64,000 nt of DNA from Thioalkalivibrio sp. ALE31 (GCF_000377405.1 NZ_KB905023.1:62001-126000); one strand, 5' to 3'. Positions 21,577 through 32,970 are shown, counted from the stretch's first letter. Numbers and translations: made by a program. Notes: generated by a model not told the origin, from the sequence alone.

Positions 21577-21843
21577 TCAGAGCGCGTCCTGCCCGACCAC
21601 TTCGATCAGGGCAAAGCGCTTCTGCTTGGAAACCGGCCGGCATTCACGGATACGAACCCGATCGCCCATGCGGGAAACGTTCTCCTCGTCGTGGACGTGC
21701 AGTTTCGTGCTGCGGCGGATGAACTTGCCGTACAGCGGATGACGCACGCGACGCTCGACCAGGACCGTCCGGGTCTTGTCCATCTTGTCGCTGATCACCC
21801 GCCCCACGACGGAACGCTGAGTCTTGGAACCTTCTTCGGTCAT
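21577..21843 (-). CDS. rpsQ: 30S ribosomal protein S17
   Basis: 88 residues; the OB-fold protein that binds the 5' and central domains of 16S rRNA. The conserved stretch [19 protein letters not shown] is present. The ATG at 21841-21843 is chosen because it lies 4 nt beyond the rpmC stop; an upstream in-frame ATG at 21870 would overlap rpmC. Confidence 0.95.
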   Translation of the reverse strand: MTEEGSKTQRSVVGRVISDKMDKTRTVLVERRVRHPLYGKFIRRSTKLHVHDEENVSRMGDRVRIRECRPVSKQKRFALIEVVGQDAL

Positions 21844-21847
21844 CTTC

Positions 21848-22042
21848 TTAGCCTGCCCTTCTGCGTTCATTCATCAGCGTCTTGATCTGCGCGATCTCGC
21901 GCCGCACCTTGCCGACGCGATCCGGGCGCGCGAGCTGTCCGATCGCCTTCTGCATACGGAGGCCGAACTGCTCCTTGTAGAGCGCTTCCAGCTCCTGGTT
22001 CAGATCGTCATCCGACTTCTTTCTGAGTTCTTCTGCTTTCAT
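21848..22042 (-). CDS. rpmC: 50S ribosomal protein L29
   Basis: A 64-residue helical protein starting [18 protein letters not shown], located at the tunnel exit where SRP and trigger factor dock. The start codon overlaps the rplP stop (TAATG), which indicates translational coupling. Confidence 0.96.
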   Translation of the reverse strand: MKAEELRKKSDDDLNQELEALYKEQFGLRMQKAIGQLARPDRVGKVRREIAQIKTLMNERRRAG

Positions 22043-22455
22043 TACATCACCTGCCGACGGGTGAAGACCGTCTTGACCGGGAGCTTGGCGGCGGCCAGGC
22101 GCATAGCCTCGCGGGCCACGTCCTCGTGAACGCCTTCCATCTCGTAGAGCACGCGGCCGGGCTGAATCTTGCAAACCCAGTACTCCACGCCACCCTTGCC
22201 CTTGCCCATACGCACTTCAAGCGGCTTCTTGGTCACCGGCACGTCCGGGAACACCCGGATCCAGATCTTCCCGCCACGCTTGATGTGACGCACCATCGCA
22301 CGACGCGCGGCCTCGATCTGGCGCGCGGTAATGCGACCGCGTTCAACGGCCTGCAGGCCGTACTCGCCGAAGCTGACCTTGGCACCGGTCGAGGCCATGC
22401 CCCGGTTCCGGCCCTTGAACTGCTTGCGGAATTTGGTTCTTTTTGGCTGCAACAT
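22042..22455 (-). CDS. rplP: 50S ribosomal protein L16
   Basis: 137 residues beginning [20 protein letters not shown]16 helps position the A-site tRNA, and the arginine hydroxylated in E. coli lies in the [10 protein letters not shown] region that is conserved here. Standard S10-operon position between rpsC and rpmC. Confidence 0.98.
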   Translation of the reverse strand: MLQPKRTKFRKQFKGRNRGMASTGAKVSFGEYGLQAVERGRITARQIEAARRAMVRHIKRGGKIWIRVFPDVPVTKKPLEVRMGKGKGGVEYWVCKIQPGRVLYEMEGVHEDVAREAMRLAAAKLPVKTVFTRRQVM

Positions 22456-22465
22456 GGTCTATGTC

Positions 22466-23146
22466 CTAGCTCGCGTTGGCCGCAGCGCGCGTCCCTTCGA
22501 CCGGCTCGAGACCGAAGACTTCGCCCTTGAAGATCCACACCTTCACACCGATGATCCCGTAGGTCGTACGGGCCTCGGCGAAGCCGTAGTCGATATCGGC
22601 ACGCAGGGTGTGCAGCGGCACACGCCCTTCCCGGTACCACTCGGAACGCGCGATCTCGGCGCCGTTCAGACGGCCGGAGACGTGCACCTTGATCCCCTGG
22701 GCACCCAGGCGCATGGCATTGCCGACGGCGCGCTTCATCGCACGGCGGAACATGATGCGGCGCTCGAGCTGCTGGGCAATCCCTTCCGCCACCAGCTGGG
22801 CCTCGATCTCGGGCTTGCGCACTTCCTCGATATTGATCTTGACGTTGCCCTGGTCCAGGCCCGTCTCCGCCGCGACTTCACGACGCAGCTTCTCGATGTC
22901 CTCGCCCTTCTTGCCGATCACGATCCCCGGACGCGCCGTATGGATCGTGATGTGCGCGGCCTTGGCCGGACGCTCGATAGTAATGCGGCTCACCGACGCG
23001 TGCGCGAGTTTCTTCTGCAGGAATTCGCGCAGCTTGATGTCGTTGTTCAGCGTCTCGCCAAATTCACGACCGTCGGCGTACCAGGTCGCCGACCACGGGC
23101 GAGAAATGCCCAGCCGGATGCCGGTTGGATGTACTTTCTGACCCAT
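22466..23146 (-). CDS. rpsC: 30S ribosomal protein S3
   Basis: 226 residues starting [14 protein letters not shown]. The N-terminal KH domain has the GxxG-type loop [15 protein letters not shown], and the C-terminal domain includes [15 protein letters not shown]3 lines the mRNA entry channel and contributes to mRNA unwinding. Confidence 0.98.
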   Translation of the reverse strand: MGQKVHPTGIRLGISRPWSATWYADGREFGETLNNDIKLREFLQKKLAHASVSRITIERPAKAAHITIHTARPGIVIGKKGEDIEKLRREVAAETGLDQGNVKINIEEVRKPEIEAQLVAEGIAQQLERRIMFRRAMKRAVGNAMRLGAQGIKVHVSGRLNGAEIARSEWYREGRVPLHTLRADIDYGFAEARTTYGIIGVKVWIFKGEVFGLEPVEGTRAAANAS

Positions 23147-23148
23147 GG

Positions 23149-23490
23149 TTAGTTCGCTCCCTTCTCGCTAACGCCAATCACGATGTGACTGGTGCGCTTC
23201 ATGATGCGGTTGCCGCGGCCCTTGGCACGCGCCTGCATGCGCTTGAGCACGGGGCCCTCGTCGACCTGGATGCGCGAGATGCGCAGCTCGTCGATGTCGG
23301 CGCCGTCGTTGTTCTCCGCATTGGCGATCGCGGATTCCAGCACCTTTTTCACGATGGCGGCCGGCTTCTTCGGGCTGAAGGTCAGCTCGTTCAGGGCCTC
23401 TTCCACGCGCATACCACGAACCTGGTCGGCGACCAGCCGCGTTTTCTGCGGCGAGATGCGCGCGTAGCGCAGTTTTGCAATCGTCTCCAT
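23149..23490 (-). CDS. rplV: 50S ribosomal protein L22
   Basis: 113 residues with the conserved [17 protein letters not shown] and C-terminal [16 protein letters not shown] blocks. The extended beta-hairpin of L22 lines the nascent peptide tunnel, a site of macrolide-resistance mutations in other bacteria. Its stop lies 2 nt from the rpsC start. Confidence 0.98.
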   Translation of the reverse strand: METIAKLRYARISPQKTRLVADQVRGMRVEEALNELTFSPKKPAAIVKKVLESAIANAENNDGADIDELRISRIQVDEGPVLKRMQARAKGRGNRIMKRTSHIVIGVSEKGAN

Positions 23491-23499
23491 CGTTCGTCC

Positions 23500-23772
23500 T
23501 CAGCGCGACTTCTTGTTGGCGATGTGACCCTTGAAGGTCCGCGTCAACGCAAACTCGCCCAGCTTGTGGCCGACCATGTTTTCGTTGACCAGCACCGGAA
23601 CATGCTGACGCCCGTTGTGAACCGCGAGGGTGAGACCCACCATCTGCGGGATAATCATCGAGCGACGCGACCAGGTCTTGATCGGCCGGCGATCGTTCTT
23701 CTCGCGCGCCTCTTCCACCTTCTTGCGCAGGTGGTGGTCGACGAACGGGCCTTTTTTCAGTGAACGCGGCAT
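23500..23772 (-). CDS. rpsS: 30S ribosomal protein S19
   Basis: 90 residues starting [15 protein letters not shown] with the conserved HNGRQHVPV and [11 protein letters not shown] segments. S19 pairs with S13 in the 30S head. It lies between rplB and rplV in the S10 operon. Confidence 0.98.
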   Translation of the reverse strand: MPRSLKKGPFVDHHLRKKVEEAREKNDRRPIKTWSRRSMIIPQMVGLTLAVHNGRQHVPVLVNENMVGHKLGEFALTRTFKGHIANKKSR

Positions 23773-23784
23773 GCTGGCACTCCG

Positions 23785-24606
23785 TTACTTCTTGCGCCGA
23801 CGCACGATCATGCCGTCGGTACGTTTGTTGTTGCGGGTCTTGTAACCCTTGGTCGGACGGCCCCACGGGGTCACCGGGTGACGCCCGAAGTTGCGCCCTT
23901 CACCACCACCATGCGGATGGTCGACCGGGTTCATCGCGGTGCCGCGCACGGTCGGGCGCACGCCCGTCCAGCGCTTGGCACCGGCCTTCCCGAACTTCTT
24001 CAGGCTGTGCTCCGTATGCCCGACCTCGCCCACCGTGGCGCGGCATTCGGACGGGATGCGACGCATCTCGCCGGAGCGCAGCCGGATGGTGGCGTGGGCG
24101 CCTTCGCGGGCCACGACCTGGGCCGAGGCACCGGCGGAACGGGCGATCTGGGCGCCCTTGCCCGGCTTCATCTCGATGCAGTGAATCACCGTACCGACCG
24201 GGATCGAGCGCAACGGCATGGAGTTACCGACACGAATCGGCGCCTGCGAGCCGCTGTGCACCGCGTCACCCTGCTTCAGGCCGCGAGGCGCGATAATGTA
24301 CCGGCGTTCGCCGTCCGCGTACAGCACCAGTGCGAGATGAGCGCTACGGTTCGGGTCATATTCGAGCCGTTCAACCTTGCCCGGCACGTTGTCCTTGTTC
24401 CGCTTGAAGTCGACGATGCGATAGCGCTGCTTGTGCCCACCACCCACGTGACGCGTGGTGATGCGCCCGGAATTGTTTCGGCCGCCCGTGCGCGTCTGCT
24501 TCTCCACCAGCGCCGCATGCGGGGCGCCCTTGTGCAGACCGTCACCGCGGATCTGAACCGCGTGACGGCGTCCGGCCGACGTCGGATTGGTCTTGATAAT
24601 CGCCAT
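23785..24606 (-). CDS. rplB: 50S ribosomal protein L2
   Basis: 273 residues. L2 is one of the largest 23S-binding proteins and is needed for subunit association and peptidyl transfer. The family hallmark [19 protein letters not shown] near the C-terminus, with its conserved histidine, is intact. The order rplW-rplB-rpsS is standard. Confidence 0.98.
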   Translation of the reverse strand: MAIIKTNPTSAGRRHAVQIRGDGLHKGAPHAALVEKQTRTGGRNNSGRITTRHVGGGHKQRYRIVDFKRNKDNVPGKVERLEYDPNRSAHLALVLYADGERRYIIAPRGLKQGDAVHSGSQAPIRVGNSMPLRSIPVGTVIHCIEMKPGKGAQIARSAGASAQVVAREGAHATIRLRSGEMRRIPSECRATVGEVGHTEHSLKKFGKAGAKRWTGVRPTVRGTAMNPVDHPHGGGEGRNFGRHPVTPWGRPTKGYKTRNNKRTDGMIVRRRKK

Positions 24607-24608
24607 GA

Positions 24609-24905
24609 CTAGACCTGTTCTCCTTCACCCATGTCGATGCTCTCGCCCTCGGCGAGCGCGACATAGGCCTTCTTCCAGTGGTTACGACGACCGAACTGGC
24701 GACCGAAGCGCTTGTTCTTGCCCTGCTGGTTCAGCGTGCGGACCTGCTGGACACGAACCTCGAACAGCTTCTCGATCGCGGCCTTGATCTCGGCCTTGTC
24801 GGCATCCGGCAGCACGCGAAACACGTACTGCCCGACTTCCCCGGCGTTGGTCGATTTCTCGGACACCACCGGACCCTGAATAATCTGCATCAGACGCGAA
24901 TTCAT
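24609..24905 (-). CDS. rplW: 50S ribosomal protein L23
   Basis: 98 residues. L23 is the tunnel-exit docking site for trigger factor and SRP. The block VSEKS near the N-terminus and the region [16 protein letters not shown] are conserved. The ATG at 24903-24905 overlaps the rplD stop (ATGA) and aligns with the E. coli N-terminus, so it is preferred over an ATG three codons upstream. Confidence 0.95.
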   Translation of the reverse strand: MNSRLMQIIQGPVVSEKSTNAGEVGQYVFRVLPDADKAEIKAAIEKLFEVRVQQVRTLNQQGKNKRFGRQFGRRNHWKKAYVALAEGESIDMGEGEQV

Positions 24906-25507
24906 GCCAGCCACTCCTCGAGCTTGCGGATGGCGCCTTCCGTGATCACGACCGTCTCGGCCCCGACCAGGTTGGCAGGATTGACGCCGTTGACGTCGAT
25001 CACGTCCACGTGCGGCACGTTGCCGAGGGCGCGGGCGGTCATCGCGTCCTCTTCGGCCAGGACCACCAGACCCTTCTCCAGGCCCAGTTCCTTCAGCTTC
25101 GCGACGCCGTCGCGGGTCTTGCCGGATTCAACGGCAAAGCCCGCCACCACCTTCAGGCGATCCTGGCGCAGCAGTTCGGAGAGGATCGACGCCATCGCGG
25201 CGCGATACATCTTCTTGTTGAGCTTCTGCGAGAAATCCTGGGTGCGCGCCGCGAATACCTTGCCGCCCCCGGTCCACAGCGGGCTGCGGATGGTGCCGGC
25301 ACGCGCACGGCCGGTGCCCTTCTGACGGAACGGCTTGATGCCGCCGCCGCTCACCTGGGCGCGCGTCTTTTGCGCACGGGTGCCGCTGCGGGCTCCGGCG
25401 AGCTGCGCGACCACGCTCTGATGCACCAGGGATTCGTTGAATTCCCGCTCGAAGCAGACGGCGGACAGCTCGACGCTGGCCCCGGTATCGGCAGTCGTTA
25501 CTTGCAT
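24902..25507 (-). CDS. rplD: 50S ribosomal protein L4
   Basis: 201 residues, the E. coli length, with the tunnel-lining extension [19 protein letters not shown]. In E. coli L4 also represses its own S10 operon through the mRNA leader. The gene sits between rplC and rplW. Confidence 0.98.
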   Translation of the reverse strand: MQVTTADTGASVELSAVCFEREFNESLVHQSVVAQLAGARSGTRAQKTRAQVSGGGIKPFRQKGTGRARAGTIRSPLWTGGGKVFAARTQDFSQKLNKKMYRAAMASILSELLRQDRLKVVAGFAVESGKTRDGVAKLKELGLEKGLVVLAEEDAMTARALGNVPHVDVIDVNGVNPANLVGAETVVITEGAIRKLEEWLA

Positions 25508-25511
25508 TGTC

Positions 25512-26156
25512 TTAACCCTTCGCCTTCACGGCCGGACGAATCATCACGTCGGAACTCGGCGCGCCCGGCACGGCACCCTGAACCAGGACCAGACTGCGAT
25601 CGGCGTCGACACGCACCACCTTGAGGTTCTGGATGGTCTTGCGCTCCGCGCCCATGTGGCCGGCCATCTTCTTGCCCTTGAACACACGGCCGGGGCTCTG
25701 GTTCTGCCCAATGGAACCCGGGGCACGGTGCGCCAGCGAGTTGCCATGGGTCGCGTCCTGGGTGCGGAAGTTGTGACGCTTCACCGCACCCTGGAAGCCC
25801 TTGCCCTTGCTCTGCGCGGTCACGTCGACGATCTGACCTTCCTCGAACCGGTCAACGGTGATCGCATCACCGGCGGCCAGGCCTTCCAGATCGGCCTCGT
25901 CCACGCGGAATTCCCACAGACCACGACCCGGTTCCACCGACGCCGCAGCAAAGTGACCGGCCTCCGGCTTGCTTACCCGAGACGGCTTGCGCGAGCCCGC
26001 CGTCACCTGGACCGCGTTGTAGCCGTCGCCTTCAGTGCGCTTGATCTGGACCACGCGATTGTTGTCCACCTCCAGCACCGTGACCGGCACGGAGACGCCG
26101 TCGTCCGTAAAGACGCGCGACATGCCGAGCTTGCGACCGATGAGTCCAAGAGCCAT
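25512..26156 (-). CDS. rplC: 50S ribosomal protein L3
   Basis: 214 residues beginning [17 protein letters not shown]3 nucleates 50S assembly and reaches toward the peptidyl-transferase centre through the loop [20 protein letters not shown], where the methylated glutamine of E. coli lies. It follows rpsJ after an unusually long gap that holds a strong hairpin. Confidence 0.98.
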   Translation of the reverse strand: MALGLIGRKLGMSRVFTDDGVSVPVTVLEVDNNRVVQIKRTEGDGYNAVQVTAGSRKPSRVSKPEAGHFAAASVEPGRGLWEFRVDEADLEGLAAGDAITVDRFEEGQIVDVTAQSKGKGFQGAVKRHNFRTQDATHGNSLAHRAPGSIGQNQSPGRVFKGKKMAGHMGAERKTIQNLKVVRVDADRSLVLVQGAVPGAPSSDVMIRPAVKAKG

Positions 26157-26202
26157 TACAAAACCCCTTCCGTATCAGACGGCGCTATCAAGCGCCCTAA
26201 AG

Positions 26203-26235
26203 CCGTGGCCCGGCGAAAATTCCGCCGGGCCACGG
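26203..26235 (-). promoter_or_regulatory. strong hairpin in the rpsJ-rplC gap
   Basis: A perfect 13-bp GC-rich stem (26203-26215 with 26223-26235) around a 7-nt loop sits in the 110-bp gap between rpsJ and rplC. No long U-tract follows on the minus strand (only CUUUAG), so an attenuator, processing site or L4-responsive leader are all possible. A weak promoter-like pair (TACTAT at 26244-26249, TTAACT at 26269-26274, 19-nt spacer) lies just upstream. Confidence 0.6.
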
Positions 26236-26266
26236 AAAGCCCAATAGTATGGCAGAAAATTTAACG

Positions 26267-26578
26267 TTAGTTAAGCCTGATCTGAACATTGACGCCCGCG
26301 GCCAGATCTAGCTTCATCAGGGCATCCACGGTCTTGTCGGTCGGATCGAGGATATCCATCAGGCGCTTGTGCGTACGCAGCTCGTACTGGTCACGCGCGT
26401 CCTTGTTGACGTGCGGGGAGACCAGGACCGTGTACGCCTCGCGCTTGGTCGGCAGCGGAATCGGCCCTTTGACCCGGGCGCCGGTCCGCTTCGCGGTCTC
26501 GACAATCTCGGCCGCGGAGCGGTCGATCAGTCGATGATCAAAGGCCTTCAGACGAATTCGAATGCGCTGGTTAGCCAT
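26267..26578 (-). CDS. rpsJ: 30S ribosomal protein S10
   Basis: 103 residues, the E. coli length, beginning [20 protein letters not shown]10 is a 30S head protein and, as NusE, part of antitermination complexes with NusB. The ATG at 26576-26578 aligns with the family start. It lies 5 nt downstream of tuf, so tuf and the S10 cluster are contiguous. Confidence 0.98.
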   Translation of the reverse strand: MANQRIRIRLKAFDHRLIDRSAAEIVETAKRTGARVKGPIPLPTKREAYTVLVSPHVNKDARDQYELRTHKRLMDILDPTDKTVDALMKLDLAAGVNVQIRLN

Positions 26579-26583
26579 CTCGT

Positions 26584-27774
<1,191 letters not shown>

Positions 27775-27840
27775 TTCTCGCTTCCCCGGATCGTGACGCT
27801 AAAACTCAACAGCGACGCAGGTTGTACGCTGACATTAATA

Positions 27841-27916
<76 letters not shown>

Positions 27917-27991
27917 CGGATAACTCTATTGCTATGGCTGCCAGGGCCTCGGCCGGGCCGCCCGCAAGGACGCACCACAACAGGCCAAACG

Positions 27992-28065
<74 letters not shown>

Positions 28066-28121
28066 AGAACCCTGGCTTGCCTGACCACCGCCCACTATGG
28101 CCGCTGGCTTCAAAAACTCGA

Positions 28122-28206
28122 TGGTGGAGGGAGGAGGATTCGAACCTCCGAAGGCTGAGCCAGCAGATTTACAGTCTGCCCCCGTTGACCGCTTGGGTAT
28201 CCCTCC
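28122..28206 (-). tRNA. tRNA-Tyr (GTA)
   Basis: An 85-nt class II tRNA with the long variable arm expected for bacterial tRNA-Tyr. The acceptor stem is GGAGGGA/TCCCTCC, CCA is encoded, and the anticodon loop CTGTAAA gives GTA. It is the promoter-proximal gene of the tRNA-tuf transcript. Confidence 0.97.
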
Positions 28207-28221
28207 TCGATCAAGCCGCGT

Positions 28222-28251
28222 ATTCTGAACCAGCGCGAAGCGCAGCGTCAA
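28222..28251 (-). promoter_or_regulatory. promoter of the tRNA(Tyr-Gly-Thr)-tuf unit
   Basis: TTGACG (28246-28251) and CAGAAT (28222-28227) are spaced 18 nt apart on the minus strand, directly upstream of tRNA-Tyr. The GC-rich stretch after the -10 box (ACGCGGC) resembles the discriminators of stringently controlled stable-RNA promoters. pilB is transcribed away on the other strand. Confidence 0.65.
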
Positions 28252-28422
28252 GCGCCTCGAGCATTCGCTTCCGGCCGCGGCGCAACAGCCTTGTCTTCTG
28301 CGGGGTTGATTCCTATGATCGGGGGCACAGCGGGGGGCGCCAGTGGTCCGCCAGGGCGTTTCCCTTCCGCCGCGGACGCACGTATTGTGTGGCCCATCAC
28401 TGGTTTGTATACGCAGAGGCCC

Positions 28423-30138
28423 ATGGCGAACACCACTACGGCACCGCGGCTCCCCGGGCTGGCCAAACGCCTGGTCGAGGCCGGCCTGATCGCGGAGGAC
28501 ATCGCCTCCCAGCTGGTCGAGGAGGCCCAGTCCCAGCAGACCCCCCTGATGACCCTGCTGGCCAGCAAGGGCCAGGTGGCGGAGGCCCGGCTCGCGGAGG
28601 CCGCCGCCGAGGAATTCGGGCTGCCGGTATTCGACCTCGCGACCTTCGAGCCGGAACTGCTGCCCAAGGATCATCTGAACGAGAAGCTGATCCAGAAGCA
28701 TCACGCCCTCCCGCTGATGGTGCGCGGCAACCGGCTCTACATCGCCGTCTCCGACCCGACCAATCTTGGCGCCACCGACGAGTTCAAGTTCGCCACGGGC
28801 ATGCCGGTGGAGGCCGTGCTGGTCGAGTCGCACAAGCTCGACCGCTTGATCGACAGCGCCCTGAGCGCCGCCTCGTCGCTGATGGACGACCTGGGGGACG
28901 ACGGCCTCGACAGCCTGGCAATCGAATCGGGCGACGACGACAAGGACAGCTCGGACACCGCCGAAGGGGCGGACGATGCCCCGGTAGTGCGCTTCGTCAA
29001 CAAGCTGTTGATGGACGCCATCAACCGCAAGGCCTCCGACATCCATCTCGAGCCCTTCGAGAAGGACTTCCGCGTGCGCTTTCGCATCGACGGCGTGTTG
29101 CACGAAGTGGCCCACCCGCCGAACTCCCTGGCACCGCGAATCACCGCGCGGGTCAAGGTGATGTCGCGCATGGACATCGCCGAACGCCGCGTACCCCAGG
29201 ATGGACGGATCAAGCTGAAGCTGTCACGGACGCGGGCGATCGACTTTCGTGTCAGCACCCTGCCGACGCTGTACGGCGAGAAGATCGTGATGCGTATCCT
29301 CGACCCCAGCAGCGCGTCGATGGGGATCGACCAACTGGGCTACGAGGAACATCAGAAGGAAGCCTATCTGCAGGCGCTCAGCCGGCCCTACGGGATGATC
29401 CTGGTGACCGGCCCCACCGGGTCGGGCAAGACCGTATCCCTCTATACCGGCCTCGGCATCCTGAACACCGCGGACCGCAACATCTCCACCGCCGAAGACC
29501 CGTCGGAAATCAACATGCCCGGGGTCAACCAGGTCAACGTGAACCCGAAGGTCGGCCTGACCTTCGCCAGCGCCCTGCGCGCCTTCCTGCGCCAGGATCC
29601 GGACGTGATCATGGTCGGGGAGATCCGTGACCTCGAGACCGCCGAGATCGCGATCAAGGCCGCGCAGACCGGCCACCTGGTGCTCTCTACCCTGCATACC
29701 AACGACGCGCCGCAGACGCTGACCCGCCTCGCCAACATGGGCGTGCCACCGTACAACATCGCGTCGTCGATCCTGCTGATCATCGCCCAGCGCCTGGCGC
29801 GGCGCCTGTGTCCGAACTGCAAGGAACCGGAACAGCTGCCGGAAGAGGTCCTGCGCAAGGAGGGCTTCACCGACGCCGATATCCAGGCCGGGGTGACTGC
29901 CTATCGCGCGGTGGGATGTGACCAGTGCACCAACGGCTACAAGGGCCGCCTCGGGATCTACCAGGTCATGCCCATCAGCGAGGAGATGCAGCGCGGCATC
30001 CTGGAGGGCTACAACTCCATGCAGCTGGCGGAACAGGCAGAAAAGGAAGGCATCGAGGACCTGCGCCGCGCCGGTCTGATGAAGGTAATGGCGGGGCTGA
30101 CCAGCCTCGAGGAAGTCAATCGCGTGACCAAGGACTAG
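28423..30138 (+). CDS. pilB: type IV pilus assembly ATPase PilB
   Basis: A 571-residue secretion-type ATPase that powers pilus extension at the inner-membrane base. An N-terminal MshEN/T2SSE-N domain (residues 1-140) is followed by the GspE core: Walker A GPTGSGKT at residues 330-337, then the Asp/His boxes and a tetracysteine zinc site (CPNC and CDQC). The ATG at 28423 follows AGAGG and matches the family N-terminus; an in-frame ATG at 28291 lies far upstream. It begins a pilB-pilC-pilD run. Confidence 0.95.
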   Translation: MANTTTAPRLPGLAKRLVEAGLIAEDIASQLVEEAQSQQTPLMTLLASKGQVAEARLAEAAAEEFGLPVFDLATFEPELLPKDHLNEKLIQKHHALPLMVRGNRLYIAVSDPTNLGATDEFKFATGMPVEAVLVESHKLDRLIDSALSAASSLMDDLGDDGLDSLAIESGDDDKDSSDTAEGADDAPVVRFVNKLLMDAINRKASDIHLEPFEKDFRVRFRIDGVLHEVAHPPNSLAPRITARVKVMSRMDIAERRVPQDGRIKLKLSRTRAIDFRVSTLPTLYGEKIVMRILDPSSASMGIDQLGYEEHQKEAYLQALSRPYGMILVTGPTGSGKTVSLYTGLGILNTADRNISTAEDPSEINMPGVNQVNVNPKVGLTFASALRAFLRQDPDVIMVGEIRDLETAEIAIKAAQTGHLVLSTLHTNDAPQTLTRLANMGVPPYNIASSILLIIAQRLARRLCPNCKEPEQLPEEVLRKEGFTDADIQAGVTAYRAVGCDQCTNGYKGRLGIYQVMPISEEMQRGILEGYNSMQLAEQAEKEGIEDLRRAGLMKVMAGLTSLEEVNRVTKD

Positions 30139-30181
30139 TGCCGCAAGGGGCACGGGTCACCAGCTACAGGGGGACAGGGGG

Positions 30182-31393
30182 ATGGCCGACTCCGGGACGA
30201 TCTACACCTGGGAAGGACTGAACAAGAACGGCGACCGGGTCAAGGGCGAGACCCCGGCCGACAACGAGGCCACCGCGCGCGCCGAACTGCGCAAGAACGG
30301 CATTAACGTCGTCAAGATCCGCAAGAAGCCGAAGTCGCTGTTCTCCGGCGGCAACAAGAAGATCGTGCCGGCCGACATCGCCTACTTCCTGCGGCAGATG
30401 ACCACGATGCTGCAGTCCGGTGTACCGCTGGTGCAGGCGTTCGAGATCGTCGGCCGCGGGAACGAGAAACCCGCGATGCGCGACCTCGTTCTGAAACTGA
30501 AGGCGGACGTGGAAGGCGGCGAGACCTTTGCCAAGGCCCTGTCCAAGCACCCGCGTCACTTCGACGACCTGGTCACCAACCTCGTCGAGGCGGGCGAGCA
30601 GGCGGGGACGCTCGAGACCCTGCTGGATAAGATCGCCACCTACAAGGAAAAGACCGAGGCCCTGAAGGCCAAGATCAAGAAGGCCCTGTTCTACCCCGCC
30701 GCGGTCGTCGTGGTGGCCATCGTGGTCACCGCGATCCTGCTGATCTACGTGGTCCCGCAGTTCGAGGCCCTGTTCCAGGGCTTCGGTGCCGACCTGCCGG
30801 TGTTCACACGGATGGTGGTGGACCTCTCGGAGTTCACCCAGAGCTGGTGGTGGGCGATCCTCGGGGTCATGGTGGCGATCGGCTTCGTCTTCGTGCAGGC
30901 CAAGCGGCGCTCGCCACGTTTCGCCCGCTTCCTCGACATCATCATCCTCAAGGCCCCGGCCTTCGGGCCGATCCTGCGCAAGGCCGCGATCGCGCGCTTC
31001 GCCCGCACGCTGTCGACCATGTTCTCCGCAGGGGTCCCGCTGGTGGATGCCCTGACCTCGGTCTCCGGCGCCACCGGCAACGCGGTCTACCGCGAGGCGA
31101 CCCTGCGCATGCGCGACGAGACCGAGGCAGGCGGGCAGTTGCAATGGTCGATGCGCAATACCGGCGTGTTCCCCAACATGGTGGTGCAGATGGTCGCGAT
31201 CGGCGAGGAATCCGGCTCACTGGACTCCATGCTGGCCAAGGTCGCGGACTTCTACGAGGACGAGGTCGACAACGCCGTCGACAGCCTGTCCAGCCTGCTG
31301 GAACCGCTGATCATGGTGGTTCTGGGCGTGCTGGTCGGCGGTCTGGTCATCGCCATGTACCTGCCCATCTTCCAGATGGGTCAGGTGATCTAG
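30182..31393 (+). CDS. pilC: type IV pilus inner-membrane platform protein PilC
   Basis: A 403-residue GspF-family protein that forms the inner-membrane platform contacted by PilB. Two T2SSF domains each carry the characteristic pattern (RQMTTMLQSGVPLVQAF and ARTLSTMFSAGVPLVDAL), with membrane helices around residues 175-195, 225-245 and 375-400. It begins 43 nt after pilB. Confidence 0.95.
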   Translation: MADSGTIYTWEGLNKNGDRVKGETPADNEATARAELRKNGINVVKIRKKPKSLFSGGNKKIVPADIAYFLRQMTTMLQSGVPLVQAFEIVGRGNEKPAMRDLVLKLKADVEGGETFAKALSKHPRHFDDLVTNLVEAGEQAGTLETLLDKIATYKEKTEALKAKIKKALFYPAAVVVVAIVVTAILLIYVVPQFEALFQGFGADLPVFTRMVVDLSEFTQSWWWAILGVMVAIGFVFVQAKRRSPRFARFLDIIILKAPAFGPILRKAAIARFARTLSTMFSAGVPLVDALTSVSGATGNAVYREATLRMRDETEAGGQLQWSMRNTGVFPNMVVQMVAIGEESGSLDSMLAKVADFYEDEVDNAVDSLSSLLEPLIMVVLGVLVGGLVIAMYLPIFQMGQVI

Positions 31394-31396
31394 GGG

Positions 31397-32260
31397 ATGC
31401 TGGCCGAGACCGGTGCGCAACTGGGCGCGTGGGCCCTGCCGATCGCCGGGGTCTTCGGGCTGCTGATCGGCAGTTTCCTGAACGTGGTCATCGCGCGCCT
31501 GCCGGTGATGCTGGAACGCGACTGGGAACGCGAGGCCCGCGCCATCCTCGAGCACGAACCGCCGGGCGCAGAGGAGCGCTTCGACCTCGTGCGCCCGCGC
31601 TCGCGCTGCCCGCAATGCCAACGCCCCATCCGGGCGCTGGAGAACGTGCCCCTCCTCAGCTATCTGCTTCTGCGCGGGCGCTGCCCTGGCTGCGGCACCC
31701 GCATCAGCTGGCAGTATCCCGCGGTCGAGGCCCTCACCGCGCTGCTGTTCATCGTGACGATCTGGCACCTGGGGCCGAACGCCACAGGCCTCCTGGCCCT
31801 GGTGTTCACCGGCGTGCTGATTGCGGCGGCCGGCATCGACGCCCGCACCACCCTGCTCCCGGACCAGCTGACCCTGCCCCTGCTGTGGCTGGGCCTGCTG
31901 GTCAATATCCCGGGGACCTTCACCGACCTGCAGTCGGCGGTCATTGGCGCCGTCGCCGGCTACCTGGTGCTGTGGCTGATCTTCCATGGCTTCCGCCTGC
32001 TGACCGGCAAGGAGGGCATGGGCTTCGGGGACTTCAAGCTGCTGGCCGCGCTGGGCGCCTGGCTGGGCTGGCAGGCCCTGCCGGTCATCCTGCTGCTGGC
32101 CTCGCTGGTCGGCGCCGTAGTCGGGATTGCGTTGATCCTGCTGCGCGGCCGTGATCGCAATATCCCGATCCCGTTCGGCCCCTATCTCGCCGCCGCCGGC
32201 TGGCTCGCGCTGATCTGGGGAGACGAGCTGCTGGCCCTCTACTTCCCCCAGGGATTCTAG
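31397..32260 (+). CDS. pilD: prepilin peptidase / N-methyltransferase PilD
   Basis: A 287-residue membrane aspartyl protease that cleaves prepilin leader peptides and methylates the new N-terminus. The zinc site is complete (Cys71, Cys74, Cys96, Cys99), and the two catalytic aspartates are Asp148 (GIDARTTLLPD) and Asp212 (GFGDFKLLA). It starts 3 nt after the pilC stop. Confidence 0.96.
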   Translation: MLAETGAQLGAWALPIAGVFGLLIGSFLNVVIARLPVMLERDWEREARAILEHEPPGAEERFDLVRPRSRCPQCQRPIRALENVPLLSYLLLRGRCPGCGTRISWQYPAVEALTALLFIVTIWHLGPNATGLLALVFTGVLIAAAGIDARTTLLPDQLTLPLLWLGLLVNIPGTFTDLQSAVIGAVAGYLVLWLIFHGFRLLTGKEGMGFGDFKLLAALGAWLGWQALPVILLLASLVGAVVGIALILLRGRDRNIPIPFGPYLAAAGWLALIWGDELLALYFPQGF

Positions 32261-32269
32261 GCGACGGGC

Positions 32270-32914
32270 ATGCTGCGGGTCGGACTCACCGGGGGGATCG
32301 GCTGCGGCAAGAGCCGGGTCGCGGGGTTGTTCGCCAGCCTCGGCGTGCCGGTGCTGGATGCCGACGCCATCAACCGCGAGCTGCAGACACCGGGACACGA
32401 CCTCTACGCTGCCATCGTGAACCGCTTCGGGCCCGGCGTCCTGGATGCCCTCGGGCACCTGGACCGCGGCGCCCTGCGCAGCCGGATCTTTGCCGACCCG
32501 GGGGAGCGCCAGGCGCTGGAGGCCCTGGTCCACCCCGCGGTGGAGGCCCGCATCGAGGAAGACCTCGCCGCGCTGCCATCCGACACGCCCTACGCCCTGA
32601 TCGTGGTTCCACTGCTGTTCGAGGCCGGCTGGGAGAACCGCTTCGACCATGTGATCGTGGTCCACTGCGAGCCCCACGAGCAGATCGCCCGCGTCACCCA
32701 GCGTGACGGCCGCAGCAGCGCCGAGGTGGAGGCCATCCTGGCGGCCCAGATGAATCCCGAGGAGCGCCGCCTGCGCGGGGACAGCGAAATCCGCAATCGC
32801 GAAGCCACAACGGAGGCCGACTTGGCGAACCAGGTAGCAGAACGCGACGCCGCCCTGCGCGAGCTGTCCGCCACGACCGCCTCCCGGGTGGAAATCGGCC
32901 CCCCGAATACCTGA
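32270..32914 (+). CDS. coaE: dephospho-CoA kinase
   Basis: A 214-residue cytosolic kinase catalysing the last step of coenzyme A synthesis. The P-loop GGIGCGKS is at residues 8-15 and the conserved VPVLDADAINRELQ follows. It lies between pilD and zapD, an arrangement common in gammaproteobacteria. A yacG gene, often next to these, is not present here. Confidence 0.96.
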   Translation: MLRVGLTGGIGCGKSRVAGLFASLGVPVLDADAINRELQTPGHDLYAAIVNRFGPGVLDALGHLDRGALRSRIFADPGERQALEALVHPAVEARIEEDLAALPSDTPYALIVVPLLFEAGWENRFDHVIVVHCEPHEQIARVTQRDGRSSAEVEAILAAQMNPEERRLRGDSEIRNREATTEADLANQVAERDAALRELSATTASRVEIGPPNT

Positions 32915-32970
32915 TACTGCCGGGATTCCCGGGCCATGCACCTTCAGCCCTCCTGCCGAACGGGCACGCC

